Below the pieces are notes generated by a model, which searched no databases, was not told the origin of the DNA, and was given only the letters and a program-made list of their open reading frames with translations. A stretch of DNA of 64,000 nt from assembly GCF_000764305.2 (NCBI RefSeq), contig NW_025931491.1, forward strand, positions 1 to 64,000. Direction: 5' to 3'. The stretch is from Hyalella azteca. Its lineage: Eukaryota > Arthropoda > Malacostraca > Amphipoda > Hyalellidae. The position numbers and the translations under genes are program-made. Below are positions 31,796 through 44,835 of the stretch, piece after piece (the first letter of the stretch is position 1; the number at the start of each line of letters is the position of its first letter).

Positions 31796-33900
31796 TCAGC
31801 ACTGCCGCGTGTCTCAGCAACAGGCGAAAGTCAACGGACATCATAGCGATGCGGTTATGCTCGTTAGGGAAAAAGTTCTGCGGCAGACGTGAAAAAAAAT
31901 CTATGCAAATTGGATGCTGTTTGATTATAAAAGAGTATTTCGGATATACAAGCCAGGATAATATATTATTAGGTTTTCAACCTTGACCTAATTATTATAT
32001 TACATTATATCATATTATATATGTTTCATCACGTCTGTTGATTCAAACTTTGACATTTCTTGACCGCAACGAGCCTGTTTTAAAAGAATTTGAACCATGA
32101 TTTGTGGTTCTCAACCTCTTCAAATCTCGACCACACTACTTTTATCTTCCGGAAATACCGCAGGAGCGTTATATCCATTTATTGTTATGTTTCCGCAAAC
32201 TTCAGGGGTATTTCATTTCAAGTCTTTAGAATTATGTTTCTAACGTAACTTATGTGGGTTGGTGTGTGAATACAAATGTACTAAATAATAATGTAAACTG
32301 GAAATAATGTACACCATGAAGTTTAATTAGGACACTGCTCTATTGATAATTCTCAATGTGGGTTTTCAGGTGTAATGCATTTGAGAATTGCCTTCTCATA
32401 GTTTATAATCTCTAAAATATGCGGCGATTAAATAGAAAGCAACCTACGCTGGAGGAGTAGAGCGTGCGAGTAGGGCGAATAGTAGAAAGAATTTTTCTGG
32501 GTTCATACAGAGCGCGATTGCTGTTGACTTAGTCATGATGTATGTAGATTAATATGCATAAATATTTTGCGCAATCAAGTTTCGATTTTAGCAATTTTAC
32601 TATTGTCATTTATAGCATATAAATGTTGAGCATGTATGACTGATTTATCTACCGAATTCCTAGGGTGTTAGCAACAGTCGTTCACCATGCGTTCTACTAC
32701 TATAGTCGTTCACTATGCGACCTTTTCATCCTGAAATGTTGTTGCAGGATTAGAAGCATGTAGCATCAATTTCCTTAATCTTATAATTTTTTGGGTCAGG
32801 CAATTTATATTTTATCAAAGCGGTCTGATGTCTGAAGTAAGTGTACGAATGTAAGTGCACTAGATCCTCAACTCGAGAGATTTTCACCGGAGCCTCAAAT
32901 CTAACGGAGTCAGCTTGCATAAAGTTTATCCTGCGCATGTCTTCAGTGTGGAGTTATGATAAACAGTATCCTATTTTCATGGTAGTTTAAATTTTTTTCC
33001 AATGTCAGATTTGCAGATTTTGAAGCTCTTGAATGGAGAGCTAAGTCGCTATAGTTATTGTTGGTGGAAGTTCTCGCACTTTTTCTTTAATTCCCATTCG
33101 ATTTTTACGCTATCGTGTGGAAGTCCGTAACATGATGATCTCGGCGCTGAAGTGTTGGCCTGATGTGGCCTGTCGCCGATTCTTTTCCTTTTCGTGCCTT
33201 GTTCACAGAAGATCTAAAATCGTGTCATTTGACCGGATCTTTTCAGGATTGACGATAGTTTGAAATGGCTACTAGACTTCCACCAGGTTCGATATGGTGC
33301 ATGCTAGGCATTTCAAATCTGAACATATATTTTTCAATAGCTACACCAAGTCTGATCTTGAAAGCGTTCATACTTGGAGCGTCAACGATGTCTTCGGGGA
33401 GGCTGTTCCACATGTCGGTGATTCGAAGCGAGAAAAAATGTTGTCGCGTGGAGAAGTTGCCGCGTAGTTTTTTTTAGTTGAAGTTACATAACAAACTACA
33501 TTACTGCAAATCGACCGGAATAGTGATGTACCCGCTAAGAAAGTTACTGGGCGTCAGGAATTCCGTAGCTTCTTCGTATTTATATTGTTTTCGTCGAAAG
33601 ATTCTTCTTTCGACGGGAACCTCCATTGTCGGTTACCAGTAATGTCTCTTCTAAGAAAAACTTTCGCCACTGGCCAGGTGATTAGAATACAATTGACAGC
33701 GCGTTTTGAATTGCTTCCATACAGAATTCGACGGTGGTACGTCTCACCTCGTTGAATATCATTGCTATTATTATTAATATTATTATTATTGTTATCTTCG
33801 TTATTATTATATTATTATTATTACTAATATTATTATTATCGTCATTAGTATTATGGTTACTATCATTATAATACTTCACTAGTATCTTTTAGTTTTTTCT
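31796..33900 (+). repeat. Composite repeat R, plus orientation, with LINE insertion
   Basis: Modules r1 (31800-31960), r2 (32025-32120), r3 (32180-32380), r4 (32520-32680), r5 (32740-33000), LINE 3' end (33130-33484) and r6 (33505-33750) are in the usual order and end in an ATT tract (33760-33860). The frame at 32750-32938 mirrors those at 14086-14274 and 24551-24739, because all lie in r5; I see no known domain in it. Confidence 0.82.
33130..33484 (-). mobile_element. LINE 3' end inserted in R, third copy
   Basis: Minus-strand copy of the insert at 13537-13894, at the same R position. The ITDMWNSLPEDIVDAPSM frame is still readable. Confidence 0.82.
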
Positions 33901-33929
33901 GTTTAATTCGGCACTTATATGTAATCTGG

Positions 33930-36250
33930 TACATTTGTTTTCACACAGTAACCATGCAAATAAGATACGTTTGAAACATAATTAAAGACTTAAAATGACT
34001 TAAAGACTTTAAATGGAATGCCTCTTAGAATTAAGGCAAATAATGGAAAATGGACAGAACACCACTAAGGCATTACTGAAACATGAAATTAGTAAAGTCC
34101 AGATGTGCGGATGTCAAAATTTTAAATAAAGGTTTTAATTCTATTAGAACAGGCTCGTTGCAGCCAAGAAATATCAAAATCTGCATTAACAAATAAATGA
34201 TGAAACATCAGCAACACTGTAAAATATTTAGATCATAGTTCATAACTTGCCAATATTTAAAACGGACATACAGTATATATCCGCAATACTCATCTATAAA
34301 TAAACAACAAAACAACACGCATTTAATAATAGACATTTATTCTCTTAATCGCACCGCATCGACAAAATATCTGTGTTGTATGTCTTTTGTTGAGTGTCGT
34401 CTGTTGCAGAGACAGGCGGCTGTGATGATACGACGACAAGACAACAGAAACGTAAATAACTTATACAAAAATAATTGGCAAAGGAATGATAGTGACGGCA
34501 TGACATTCGTTCGAGTTTATTATTTAGTCGAAAATTGAATAGTCCTGCTCATCAAATAGTGCAATCTACCTCAAAGGACAGTGTACCAGGCAAAGGTCCA
34601 AAGAACCATCAAGCCTGCGTTTCTCAGCCACGCATTGCTCGAACCTGAGGTCCAGAATTGAAATAAATTGAACGAGGGCTTGTGACTTCGGCCTTCGCCG
34701 CAGTCACAGTAAGGTGAATGTAGGCGAAGCACGAAGTAATAGAGAACAGAAGAATTGCAAAGCATATAACTAAGGCGGTCAAAAGTAACAAATTAAAATG
34801 ATTTTATGTCATATTAGGATGAATATACTCTGAAAATAATGCGAATGTTATATCTGGCAATATGGGAGAATGTTTAGTACCCCAGCCATGTCGTAAGGCC
34901 ACCGTATTTATGACGACAGTGGCAAGCTCACCGTGTCGGTGAAGTTGCATCGTACGTAATGAGTAACGTTCCATTTATGCCTTCTCTCTATCCGAGAGCT
35001 AAATATTTTTAACAAAATTCAAACTGAAACATTTCCCAATCGCCTCACCAGTTGTTCATATATATATAACATATAACTGAACAACTGCGCAAATAAAAAA
35101 ATTTGAGCTAGGCTGACTTTGTTAGATTTAAATCCCAATTAGCCCTCATCCCGAGTTGAAATTGATATCTAATGCAGTTGCATTCACACACTAACTTAAC
35201 ATCTCAGGGCGCCTAAAGAATGTAAAATGAAGTGATTAAAATAGCTTTTATAATTATGGGAAATAATGCCACATGATTCTAACCCTGCAACAACTTTTCA
35301 GGAAGGAAATAATGCATTGAGAGCGACTTGCGTACATTGCTTTCATCCTTAAAGGCTGTAAACAATAATGCCATTGATGCTTAACAAATGTGCAGTAAAT
35401 AGCAGTATAGAAACGTTGTTCTAATCAAACCTCGATTGCGCAGAATATTGATACATAAAAATCTACATTCAGACTAAAATGAAAATAATCGTCCAAGTTA
35501 TACGCTTTGTAATTCTTCTCTTCTCTATTACTTCGTCGATCGCTCGACTCTCCCTAGGTAGAGGCTACCTCACAGTCCCAATTTACATCGCATTCGAACA
35601 AGGAAAATCATAACGAATGAGGTAACGCAACTCTATGGTGCATTAAATATGAACACCTGCGTTGAAAAATAGAGGTGCAGGGGTGACATAATCAGACTTA
35701 AAGGTTCCTGTATTCATAATATTCAAATGATACTATAATCTAGTATATTCATTTATACTCGCACACCAACTTGTAATTTCAACCCAAGAATACGTCTGGA
35801 TGTTAATAAATAGACTTCAGACTTTGTTAATAGACTAACAATTCGTTCCGAACACTTCAAGTGAAATACCTCTGAAGTTTATGGGAAATAATAAAAATTG
35901 ATAGACGGATGCAGCGTTCCCGGATGATAAAAGTAGCATAGCCGAATTGTGAAAATATTGAAAACAAAAAATCTAGGTATAAATTCTACTAAATCAGGCT
36001 CGAACTGGCCAAGAAATATCAAAGTCTGAATCAACGGAGACTTGATGAAACATCAACACTATAATAGAATGGAAAATATTGTTAACATAATAATATTAGG
36101 TGCAGCGGTTTATTTCAGAAGTAAATCTTTATTGTCAAACAATACCTTTTTTGGCTTAGATTTTTTTTCCTTTGCCGCAAAACTTTTTCCGTAACAGGCC
36201 GAACTTATATTAGATATAAGTAAAGAGTCGGCATTTTAGAAATTAGTAGG
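33930..36250 (-). repeat. Diverged R-like block, left copy of a direct segmental duplication
   Basis: Older R modules in minus orientation: r3, r2, r1 and r0 at 33930-34780, then r5, r4, r3 and r2 at 35090-36080. From 34250 on, the whole stretch recurs in the same orientation at 57140-59110, and its first part again at 44810-45600. A frame at 34571-34765 (minus; also 57466-57660) contains YCDCGEGRSH, loosely reminiscent of the Cys motif in some LINE ORF2 tails; this is weak. Bases 34780-35090 hold nothing recognisable. Confidence 0.75.
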
Positions 36251-36255
36251 CCTAA

Positions 36256-36680
36256 AAAATGGTGACAATGACTTATTGGCTGGGAAGTGCAGCAAGGCTC
36301 ACGAGACCTGCTGTGGGGATGAGTCCCCAGAGGACCCAAGGTATGGCGAGAACAGAAGCTCACAGACTCCCCGGGTGGCGTGTCTGCCATCACGAAATGA
36401 GCGACGAAGCAGCGAAGTTTTGGCAGAGCGCCGGTCACGAGTGCAGCGACGTTACGAACAAGCTTCAGTAAACTGAAACAAGTCTTGGCACGCTAAACTA
36501 ATAATTTTATAGAGAAAGCTTGCACTATCACTAGATCTCGTCCGTAGGAAGAAAATATTATAGGAGGTAATGTTGCAGGGCTAGCTTACGGAGATGTTGT
36601 ACAGGCAACAGTCACGAGTGCAGAGACTGGCCGGACGGGCGGCAGCTCTGATCTCACTTGAATGGAGCCAGTAATGAGGT
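36256..36680 (+). repeat. GC-rich dispersed block S, copy 2
   Basis: Inverted copy of 3175-3605. The frames at 36259-36471 and 36276-36476 match those of copy 1. The block directly follows the R-like duplication, as it does at 59120, so it was carried along in that duplication. Confidence 0.75.
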
Positions 36681-36767
36681 TAGGTTTGGTCCGGAAAAAT
36701 TTCGTTTGGGTGGAGATTCGGGGCAAGTGTAGAAGAAGACGCATGCTGGGGTCATTTTGATGCACTA

Positions 36768-38094
36768 CGCCGGTTCGAGGTATTGCTTATCAAAGAGAAG
36801 GACTTAGGAGGCGGAGAAACGGTTAGAGAACACGTAAATGCATTCAACGGTTTGAAATGTAGAGAAACTGAGTTTCAACTGAGCTCCACAGGTGCTGCTG
36901 AACGGGGAGAGGAGGTCACCGACGTACATTCAGCTTTAAAACCGTCGATTGATATTGTAAATTTTTGAATAGTCCACAATAAGACATTCACGGCAATGAC
37001 ATTATGACAATGACGAATTAGGGGCCACTATGAGGCAATATTGCGCTTAGCTGACACGTGACTCATTCAATTCCCTGTTATACAATGTGGTTTTGTCCTC
37101 AGCGCCTGCTACGCAATTCGTATAATTATTCATGAAACTATTTAGATTATTCATGTCATATGTGAGCCTGATCTCGGGAACTTGGGTGATTATGGAAATA
37201 TTTACCGGTCATAGAAAAAAAATACTTTAGTTAGAGATGCAAATTCGTCCTGCTCCAACAATGACTTCAGTGTTCAGTAAGTAGGTATGAACATCATACA
37301 TTACTCGCACCAATTGCGTATAAAATTTTATAGATAAAATTGTGCTATAATTTGGAGTCAAATCGCATAAACGCGGTGAGGCTTTACGTCTGGTATCTCA
37401 TGGCAAAGTATAGTTAATTTCAAAAGCTGGATATGTTAGAGCCTTCCTTCTCATAATGCTTAGGTCGACACTGAAACCTATTAGCAGATGCCATGAAAAA
37501 TTCAGTTGAAATTCTAAATGTCTACATATCACTTTCCTACTTTTTTTCGCTTCGCACAAAACTGACGAGCTTTTAGTACAGCTGGATTATTTTTATATGA
37601 AGTAGTATAACATTTGACCAATTAGCACATCGATCCTTTTAACAACATAAGATGTTATATTTTGCCAAAAGTTATTTATTCCTTGACGTAATTGTCGTGC
37701 ATGCACCTAGCGACACCGAATATGATCGAGACTTTGTCCAAAAAGCTATTCACTTGTTGCCTCTGTGTGGGTCATCCTACCCAGTTTTGCCCGACAAAAG
37801 AGCCGGTGTCTCCTCGTGCTGTTAATTGTCGCTATTTGTCATCACTTCCATCCTGGCAACAATCACACTCAGCAAAATTTATAGGTCAAATTGCCTCAAA
37901 TAGCGCCGTGAAGGAGCACGGGTGGAGCACGAAGGCTCCAAGAATCCTCGTCACGTTAGTAATAAAGAAACTTAAACTTACATGTAGCATCTGAAAATCA
38001 AATTAAAAGTTTTGGTCCAAAGCGCCACTCCCCCCTTCCACAGCGCTTCATGGTTCTGTATGTAATAAATCAATTTTAGAATTCATGTAATATC
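36768..38094 (-). repeat. Block X, inverted copy; left arm of a local inverted repeat
   Basis: 36768-37590 is the inverted counterpart of 39297-40124, about 0.82 kb per arm. The whole stretch to 38094 is the inverted copy of block X at 6503-8000. Compared with copy 1 it lacks the Penelope-derived piece. Confidence 0.8.
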
Positions 38095-39015
38095 CCTACA
38101 CTCAGAACTGGGCAGCGCTGCTTTGAAATGTAGCGGCCGCTACCGCTACCGCTACATGCTCTACATGTAGCGCTACACCCACTACATTACCACTACACCC
38201 ACTAGATTGCAGCGAGCGCTACCGCTACCGCTACAGTAAAATGTAGCGCCGCTACATTAGCCGTTACGATGGCCAAAATTATTGGAAATCTCTAAATATT
38301 TATTGTTTTGCTATTGGGAAGTACTCATAAACATTTAGTGATAATAAAACATTTTCAAAACATATCAATGCAACTTTATTGCAATTAACCTACCCGAATT
38401 AGTACGGATTAGATACAGTAAATAAAAGTTAGTTATTTTTATGTTTTACCTTCCCTATATGGATGTGTACTTTAATCTACTAATCTAAAAAATTATTCAC
38501 ATATACATATAAAAAATCAGTCTTTTATTTGTATATATTTTTATGGATTATTTTTGAGATTGGTAGATTAAAGTAGACATCCATGTAGGGAAGGTGAAAC
38601 ATAAAAATAACTGTGTAAAAATAACTGTAAGTAAACTGAAACGATAAAATACCTGAAAGTGATAAGTTGGTAACTGGTAACAACTTAACAAGTAACAACT
38701 AACATGTTGACAATATTAATAGGCTGAGGTTGACAACATTACACCGAAATCTTTCGTAAAGTTTTATTCTGTAATTTGTATAATGTATGTATCATGCTGG
38801 TTTTTAAATATGATTTAATACTATTAAGTAAAATCTAATGGCTTTATCTATAAATGTAGCGGTAGCGCTGTAGCGTCATAACCTCGTATCACTACTTAAA
38901 TATGTAGCGGGCGCTACCGCTACCGCTACATTGCCTTAAATGTAGCGCCGCTACCGCTACTGAAAATGTAGCGGCCGCTACATGTAGTGCGCTACTGCCC
39001 ACCTCTGCCTACACT
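38095..39015. mobile_element. hAT-type non-autonomous element (MITE) with 8-bp target duplication
   Basis: A 905-bp element (38103-39007) is flanked by CCTACACT at 38095-38102 and 39008-39015. Its tips are CAGAACTGGGCAGCGC and, at the other end read inwards, CAGAGGTGGGCAGTAGCGC. An 8-bp duplication and CAG(A/G)-starting tips are hAT features. Both subterminal regions are packed with short TAGCGG/CCGCTA repeats (38128-38270, 38855-38990), likely transposase-binding sites. The middle (about 38435-38635) is itself an imperfect inverted repeat. There is no coding frame. The empty site is at 6495-6502. Confidence 0.93.
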
Positions 39016-39290
39016 ATAGGCATAGTGGATACGCGCCCAAACAATCCCTATGAACAAGTATTTACGATGCAAGGCTTCAAAGAAAAACAAAATATTTCAA
39101 AATATACAATAAGCTGTGGTCTGAGAAAAATATCACGTGTAACACGGCAATATTCTCATGTGCGAGGTCTCCAACTTATCTCAGGTCTTCTGCTATGCAT
39201 AACCGAATTACATATCTACGTGCGAACTACTAACATGACTATCGCTACTACTTTTTACTACTACTACTACTACTATTTTATTAAAAAATA
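39016..39290 (+). repeat. Dispersed block P, copy 3, ending in an ACT microsatellite
   Basis: 39027-39237 matches 11231-11440. It is truncated at 39237 and followed by a CTA/ACT trinucleotide tract (39243-39275). Confidence 0.8.
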
Positions 39291-39296
39291 ATCCAG

Positions 39297-40860
39297 GTGT
39301 ACTAAAAGCAAGTCAGTTTTGTGCGGAGCGAAAAAAAATAGATACGTGATACGTAAAGATTTTGAATTTAATTTCAACGTCATTATCCATGGCATATGCA
39401 TAGAGGTTTCAGTTTCGGCCCCACGCAGTATGAGGAGCATGCACTTTAATTTATACAGCTTCCACTAGCAACTGCACATTACCTATAATTTTCAGACTTA
39501 ACCCTCACCGAATGAACGGCACTGCGCTCCAAAATATTACCAATAATTTCAACTCAACATATATAATCTCCTTAAAGCACGCGTGTGACAGTCATACCTA
39601 ATTACTGAAACACTGAGGTTATGGTTGGGGCAGGGCGGAGTTGCATCACCAACTAAAATATTCTTTTGTAATAACCGGTATATATTTCAGTAATCACCCG
39701 AGCTCCAAGATCAGGCTCACGTATGACATGAATAATCTAAATAGTTTCATGAATAATTATATGAATTGCGTATAACATAGCCACATTGTATAACATAACC
39801 ACATTGTATAACAGGGAATTAAAGTGAGTCACGTGTCAGCTAAGCGCAATATTGCCTCATAGTGGCCCCTAATTCACCATTGTCATATATAATGTCATTG
39901 CCATTAATGTCTTATTGTGGACTATTAAAAAATTTACAATATCAACCTACGGTTTCAAAGCTGAATGTACGTCGGTGACCTCCTCTCCCCGTTCAGCAGC
40001 ACCTGTGGAGCTCAGTTGAAACTCAGTTTCTTTACCTTTCAAACCGTTGAATGCATTTACGTGTTCTCCAATGGCCTCTCCACCTCCCAAGGCCTTCGCT
40101 TTGAAAGGAAATACCTCGAACCAACGAAGGTCATATAAATGAATTAATTTGAAATAAAATAATGAGTTTCATGGAAACAATGACGATTAGAAATAATCAC
40201 CAAGTCCAGTTCGCTGCAGAGTATGATGTTTTCCCTTATACATGGCTGGATCAAGATGTTGCAATATATTTCTGTCCCTCCTCTAATAATTTCTCTGCTT
40301 TAGGAACTTCTCTCACAGGGGAGACTGCACTGCGACGTGGTCGACTTGCAATTCGTATAAGCAAGAGAAACTCTCATTTGAGTTCGAAGGATACAAATTG
40401 ACCAATGAAGGACCTTAGAAAATGTGCAGATTTCTAAATATTCGGTTTATTAAATTATAAGCCTTCATTTATAAACGCTCATGAGAGATCTTTGTACCAG
40501 TTTCTTCGAAACTTCTCAGTTACAGCAACTTTAGTAAGGGAATTGCATCCATGTAGCGACGTCACTAGGTCGTGAGAATAGGAGGGTTAATTAAGCTCAC
40601 ACGAGATATGCACAGTTGTACATAACGCAGCCGTGCTCGCGACAGCTGTACTAGCAACAGCTCTGTTTACCAAATAAGTGCTCTCTACAGCAGTGCAGAA
40701 CAAAGCTGTGCGCCCTGTAGCTGTTTGAAGAATTATGTACGTGATCGTACAGGGTTGCACGCTAGAGGCCAGCATTGTCCAATACCGTCATAATCATCCT
40801 ATTCTTCCCGTGCACAAGCCTGCTTCTACTGAGTAGATTAGCCTGTAAACTTACGTGCCT
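39297..40860 (+). repeat. Block X, direct copy; right arm of a local inverted repeat
   Basis: 39297-40124 pairs with 36768-37590; 39780-40860 matches 7480-8485 in the same orientation. The frame at 40162-40401 is the relative of 7850-8104, and the two share SFMETM/FYGNND-like starts only loosely, so no coding constraint is apparent. Confidence 0.8.
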
Positions 40861-41830
40861 AGAGCCATTGGCGCCGTGAGCCAGTTGTTGGGAAAATTTC
40901 CCATCCTGGCTACTTGTAAATTCCTACGAAGAAGCAGAGCTTACTCCGTCTATATATGACAGAGGCGTAGCGCTCCAAATAGCTACCTTAAATGTTTACG
41001 TCTATCATAAAGTTTTCTGCCGTCCAAACTGTTCTCATTGTTCTTGGTTATGCGCCATATTTTCCTGGTCATCTACCAATGGTCTTGTTTTTTTGTGCAC
41101 AACACTTGCCGAGTTATTGTTTAATTTAGGGTGCATGCTTGTGTCACCTTCTTTCGAACACTTTGGCAGGCCCGTCAGGCTTTGTTAAAGTTACATCTTT
41201 AAAGAATTATCTGCTAAACGTAAAACTATACTTGACCAATACCTTAAGTTCCTACCTATTGAACTTTGTTTGGCGGGATCCGTTTAAATATATAACTTGA
41301 CTTTAAGCTTTTCTTTAACTTAAATTGCCAAGGTATGTTTACTCTTCGTGGTGCATATCAACTTGTGGAACAGTGGCGGACATTAAAATTGTTAACTGTT
41401 GCGGTTTGTGACCACATTAATGCTGCCGCGTTTAACTTAAGAATGCAAACCGCGTACTACTATTGAACTTCACTTCTAAATTCACTTAGCAAGCGCACCT
41501 ACTTTGATTTAATAAGGTGAGCTACACCTTGAAATAAAATTGTTACAATGCATCTCATAATTGTTCAGAGCGTCGTTCTAGAGTCAGATGGTTTAACCTT
41601 ATGCGTTTCTTCACATAGTAACTTCATCAAACTTCAAGTCTCGGTCAAATAAGCTGACATGGAGTCTGCTTTTCCGGTTTGGATTACGTCCCCGGAAATA
41701 AATACATGTGCTTTGAAGATACTACAATAAGTCAGTTTCAACGTAATTTGTCATTATTAGCTCAATCCTTCAATTTTCATTGCGATAATCTTCTATAAGC
41801 GGATTTCACCTAGCGTTAGGAGAAAATTCC
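40861..41830. other. Unassigned stretch between X and R
   Basis: About 970 bp without a visible match elsewhere in the window and without a recognisable frame. GGGAAAATTTCCC near the left edge (about 40890) and GAGAAAATTCCC near the right edge (about 41820) could be remnants of short inverted ends, but I see no target duplication. Confidence 0.4.
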
Positions 41831-41834
41831 CTAC

Positions 41835-43190
41835 TAGAGGTATTTCTTTTCAAGTCCTTGGAATTATGTTTCAAACTATCTTATGTGGGTTGGTGCTTAA
41901 TTGAGTCCAAATGTACTAGATTATAATATAAACTGGATATAACGAACACTAGGATCTTAAAGTTTAATTAGGTAACTCCTGCATTGATAAGTAATTCTTA
42001 AGGCGGTGTTTAGGTGTAATGCAATGGAACAGTGCAATTTCTTCCAAAATTAGCTGTAGAATTATATCTGTAGAATATGCTGCGATTAAATAAGATGCAA
42101 ACACCAGCAATGGGAGAGTAGAGCGTGCGACGAGATCGAATAGCTGGAATAAAAATCTCCGGGCTTCTGCAGAGCGCGATTGTTGTGTAATTAGTCATGA
42201 TGCGTGTAGATTAACATGCATAGATATTCTGCGTAATCAAGTTTCGAATAGAACAATTTTACTACTGCCATTTATTGCATATAAATGTTAAGTATGTATG
42301 ATTAATTTATTAACAGACTTCCTAGGGCGTTAGCAATATATACATGTCGGTCTCTATGCCAAATTTTCTTCCTCAAATGTTCTTGCAGGATAAAAATCAT
42401 GTGGCATTAATTTGCATAATCATAAATTTTGTAAGATCATCCAATTTATGTTTGTTATAGCGGTCTGATATCTGAGGTAATTGTAGGCAACTCAAGCTAT
42501 ATGCACCTGAGCTTTAAAACTAACGAAGTTAGCCTGCATAAATTAGATTCCGCGAATGTGTGCAGTTCTATGCTACGAGTGACAGCATAGTATCGATTCC
42601 ATGTTGAAATAAAATTTTGTAAATAACTTTCTTTTTGGAGCTCTCTATTAGAGGGCAAATAGTATATATGTATTATTCGTACGAGGGGAGAGTCCCGCGA
42701 GACGCATTTCATCGCCATCCAATTTATATTCAACCATGTGGAAGTACATGACAATATACATTACTGTACATCGACCGGAATAGTGATGTACCCGCAAAGA
42801 AAGTTACTGGGCGTCAGGAATTCCGTAGCTTCTTCGTATTTATATTGTTTTTGTAGAAAGCTTCTTCTTTCGGCGGGAACCTCCATTGTCGGTTACCAGT
42901 AATGTCTCTTCTAAGAAAAACATCCGCCACTGGCCAGGTGATTAGAATACAATTGACTGCGCGTTTTGAATTACTTCCTTACGGGATTCGCCGTTGGGAC
43001 GTCTCATCTCGTTGAATGGCATTGTTATTATTATTATTATTATTATTATCGTTATTATTATTATTGCTCATTAGTTTTAATATTGTTGTTATTATTATTT
43101 TTATTATTACAATTATTGTTGTACATATCTTTATAAGTACTTCAATAGTATCCCTTTATTTAGAAAAAACCGGAACATAAATATACGAAA
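41835..43190 (+). repeat. R copy, plus orientation, r3 to r6
   Basis: r3 (41835-42020), r4 (42190-42350), r5 (42370-42560), r6 (42765-43015) and an ATT tract (43023-43110). It lacks the LINE 3' end, as do R copy 1 and the copies at 43.9 and 47.9 kb. Confidence 0.8.
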
Positions 43191-43234
43191 TGCTTAGACG
43201 AACTGTTTAAAATAAGTTTTCTACACAGGTTCAC

Positions 43235-43560
43235 TGGGCATCGGATGAATGTGTGAGTTATGTAAAAATTAATGTGCATGAAATTATCTCGCACTCAAGA
43301 GCTGTCCATTGCATTATATGGTACTTAAATTGCTCCGTGAACTTTTCTTTATGAACTCTAACAATGACAGACATTGAATTTCGTATCAAACCAATTATAT
43401 TAAGAAGGTAAATTAATTAAAAATTTCTTAACAACAGACACCGAGATCGAAATTAAATTACCACGTCAAAAGTGAAAAAAGTTTTCTTGATTATCCATGA
43501 CGAGTGAGCGAAAATATAAGCTCTGGGGGGTAAGCGCCTAATTAAACGGAAAGAATCTAC
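43235..43560 (+). repeat. Block M between two opposed R copies
   Basis: Block M (43235-43540) ends in the 46-bp unit and then joins the R end (TTAATTCGGC-type border) of a minus-strand R copy. It therefore lies between R copies facing each other, tail to tail. Confidence 0.75.
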
Positions 43561-44835
43561 AGATAATTTCGAAGTTCTCATAATGATAATAAATATAATA
43601 ATAATGTCGATGATAATGATGATGATAATAATAATAATATTGATAATAATAATAATATTAATAATAATAATAATATTAAACGAGGTGAGACGTCCCAACA
43701 GCGAATTCCGTATCGAATTAATTCAAAATGCGCATTCAATTGTATTCTAATCACCTGGCCAGTGGCGGATGTTTTTCTTAGAAGAGACATTACTGGTAAC
43801 CGACAATGGAGGTTCCCGTCGAAAGAAGAAGCTGTCGACGAAAACAATATAAATACGAAGAAGCTACGGAATTCCTGACGCCCAGTAACTTTCGTAGCGG
43901 GTACATCACTATTCCGGTCGATGTACAGTAATGTAGTATATTGTCATGTACTTCCACATGACTGCATTAGAATTGGTTGACGATTAAATTGATCGTGCGG
44001 AACCCTCGCCCTCTTAAAATACTCTCCAAACATACTTACGCGCTCCTTCGGAAAACTACATAATTTTAATTAATATCCTCTTCATACTTCTATTTAGGAG
44101 GGAGAATAATGTTTCACATAACTTTGAACTGAAGACATGCGCGTAATTCAATGTATACAGGCTGGCTTTGTTAGATTTGAGACCCTGGTCTCCCTCGAGT
44201 CTGGTGTCTAGTGCACTTACATTCGTACACACACCTCAGATATCAGACAGCTTTCATGAAATATAAAATGTATGATCTAAAAATTATTTTGATTAAGGAA
44301 ATTGATGCCACATGATTCTTATCCTGCAACAACATTTCGGTAAGAAACGGACGCAAATGAAGCGACTTGTACATATTGCTAACGCCCTAGGAAGTCGGTT
44401 AATAAATTTAATAAGCCATACACTTTTTAACTCCCAATCATCATACACTCTAACATTTATATGCAATAAATAGCAGAAGTAGAATTGGTCTAATCGAAAC
44501 TTGACTGCGCAGAATATTTATGGATTTTGATCTACATGCTTCGCGACTAATTAATATAACAACAAACACACTCTGGAAAATTCCAGGTATAATCAGCACT
44601 GCTACTCGACCTTGTCGCACGCTATAGGATCCTAGCGTAAATATTTACGTTTAACATAACTATATTACCTACAAGTAATTTCACTTCAGTGGAATTAGCA
44701 ATATTCTTAAGAATTATAACTGAAAACTGGCATTAAGTATCATCAGTGCAGGAGTAACCTGATTAAACTTTATGGTCCTGTAAATAGTGTTCATTATATC
44801 CAGTTTATATTGTAATCTGGTACATTTGTACTCAC
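43561..44835 (-). repeat. R copy, minus orientation, r6 to r3
   Basis: ATT tract (43575-43680), r6 (43680-43940), r5 (44130-44330), r4 (44340-44540) and r3 (44760-44835). With 41835-43190 it forms an inverted pair around block M. Confidence 0.8.
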
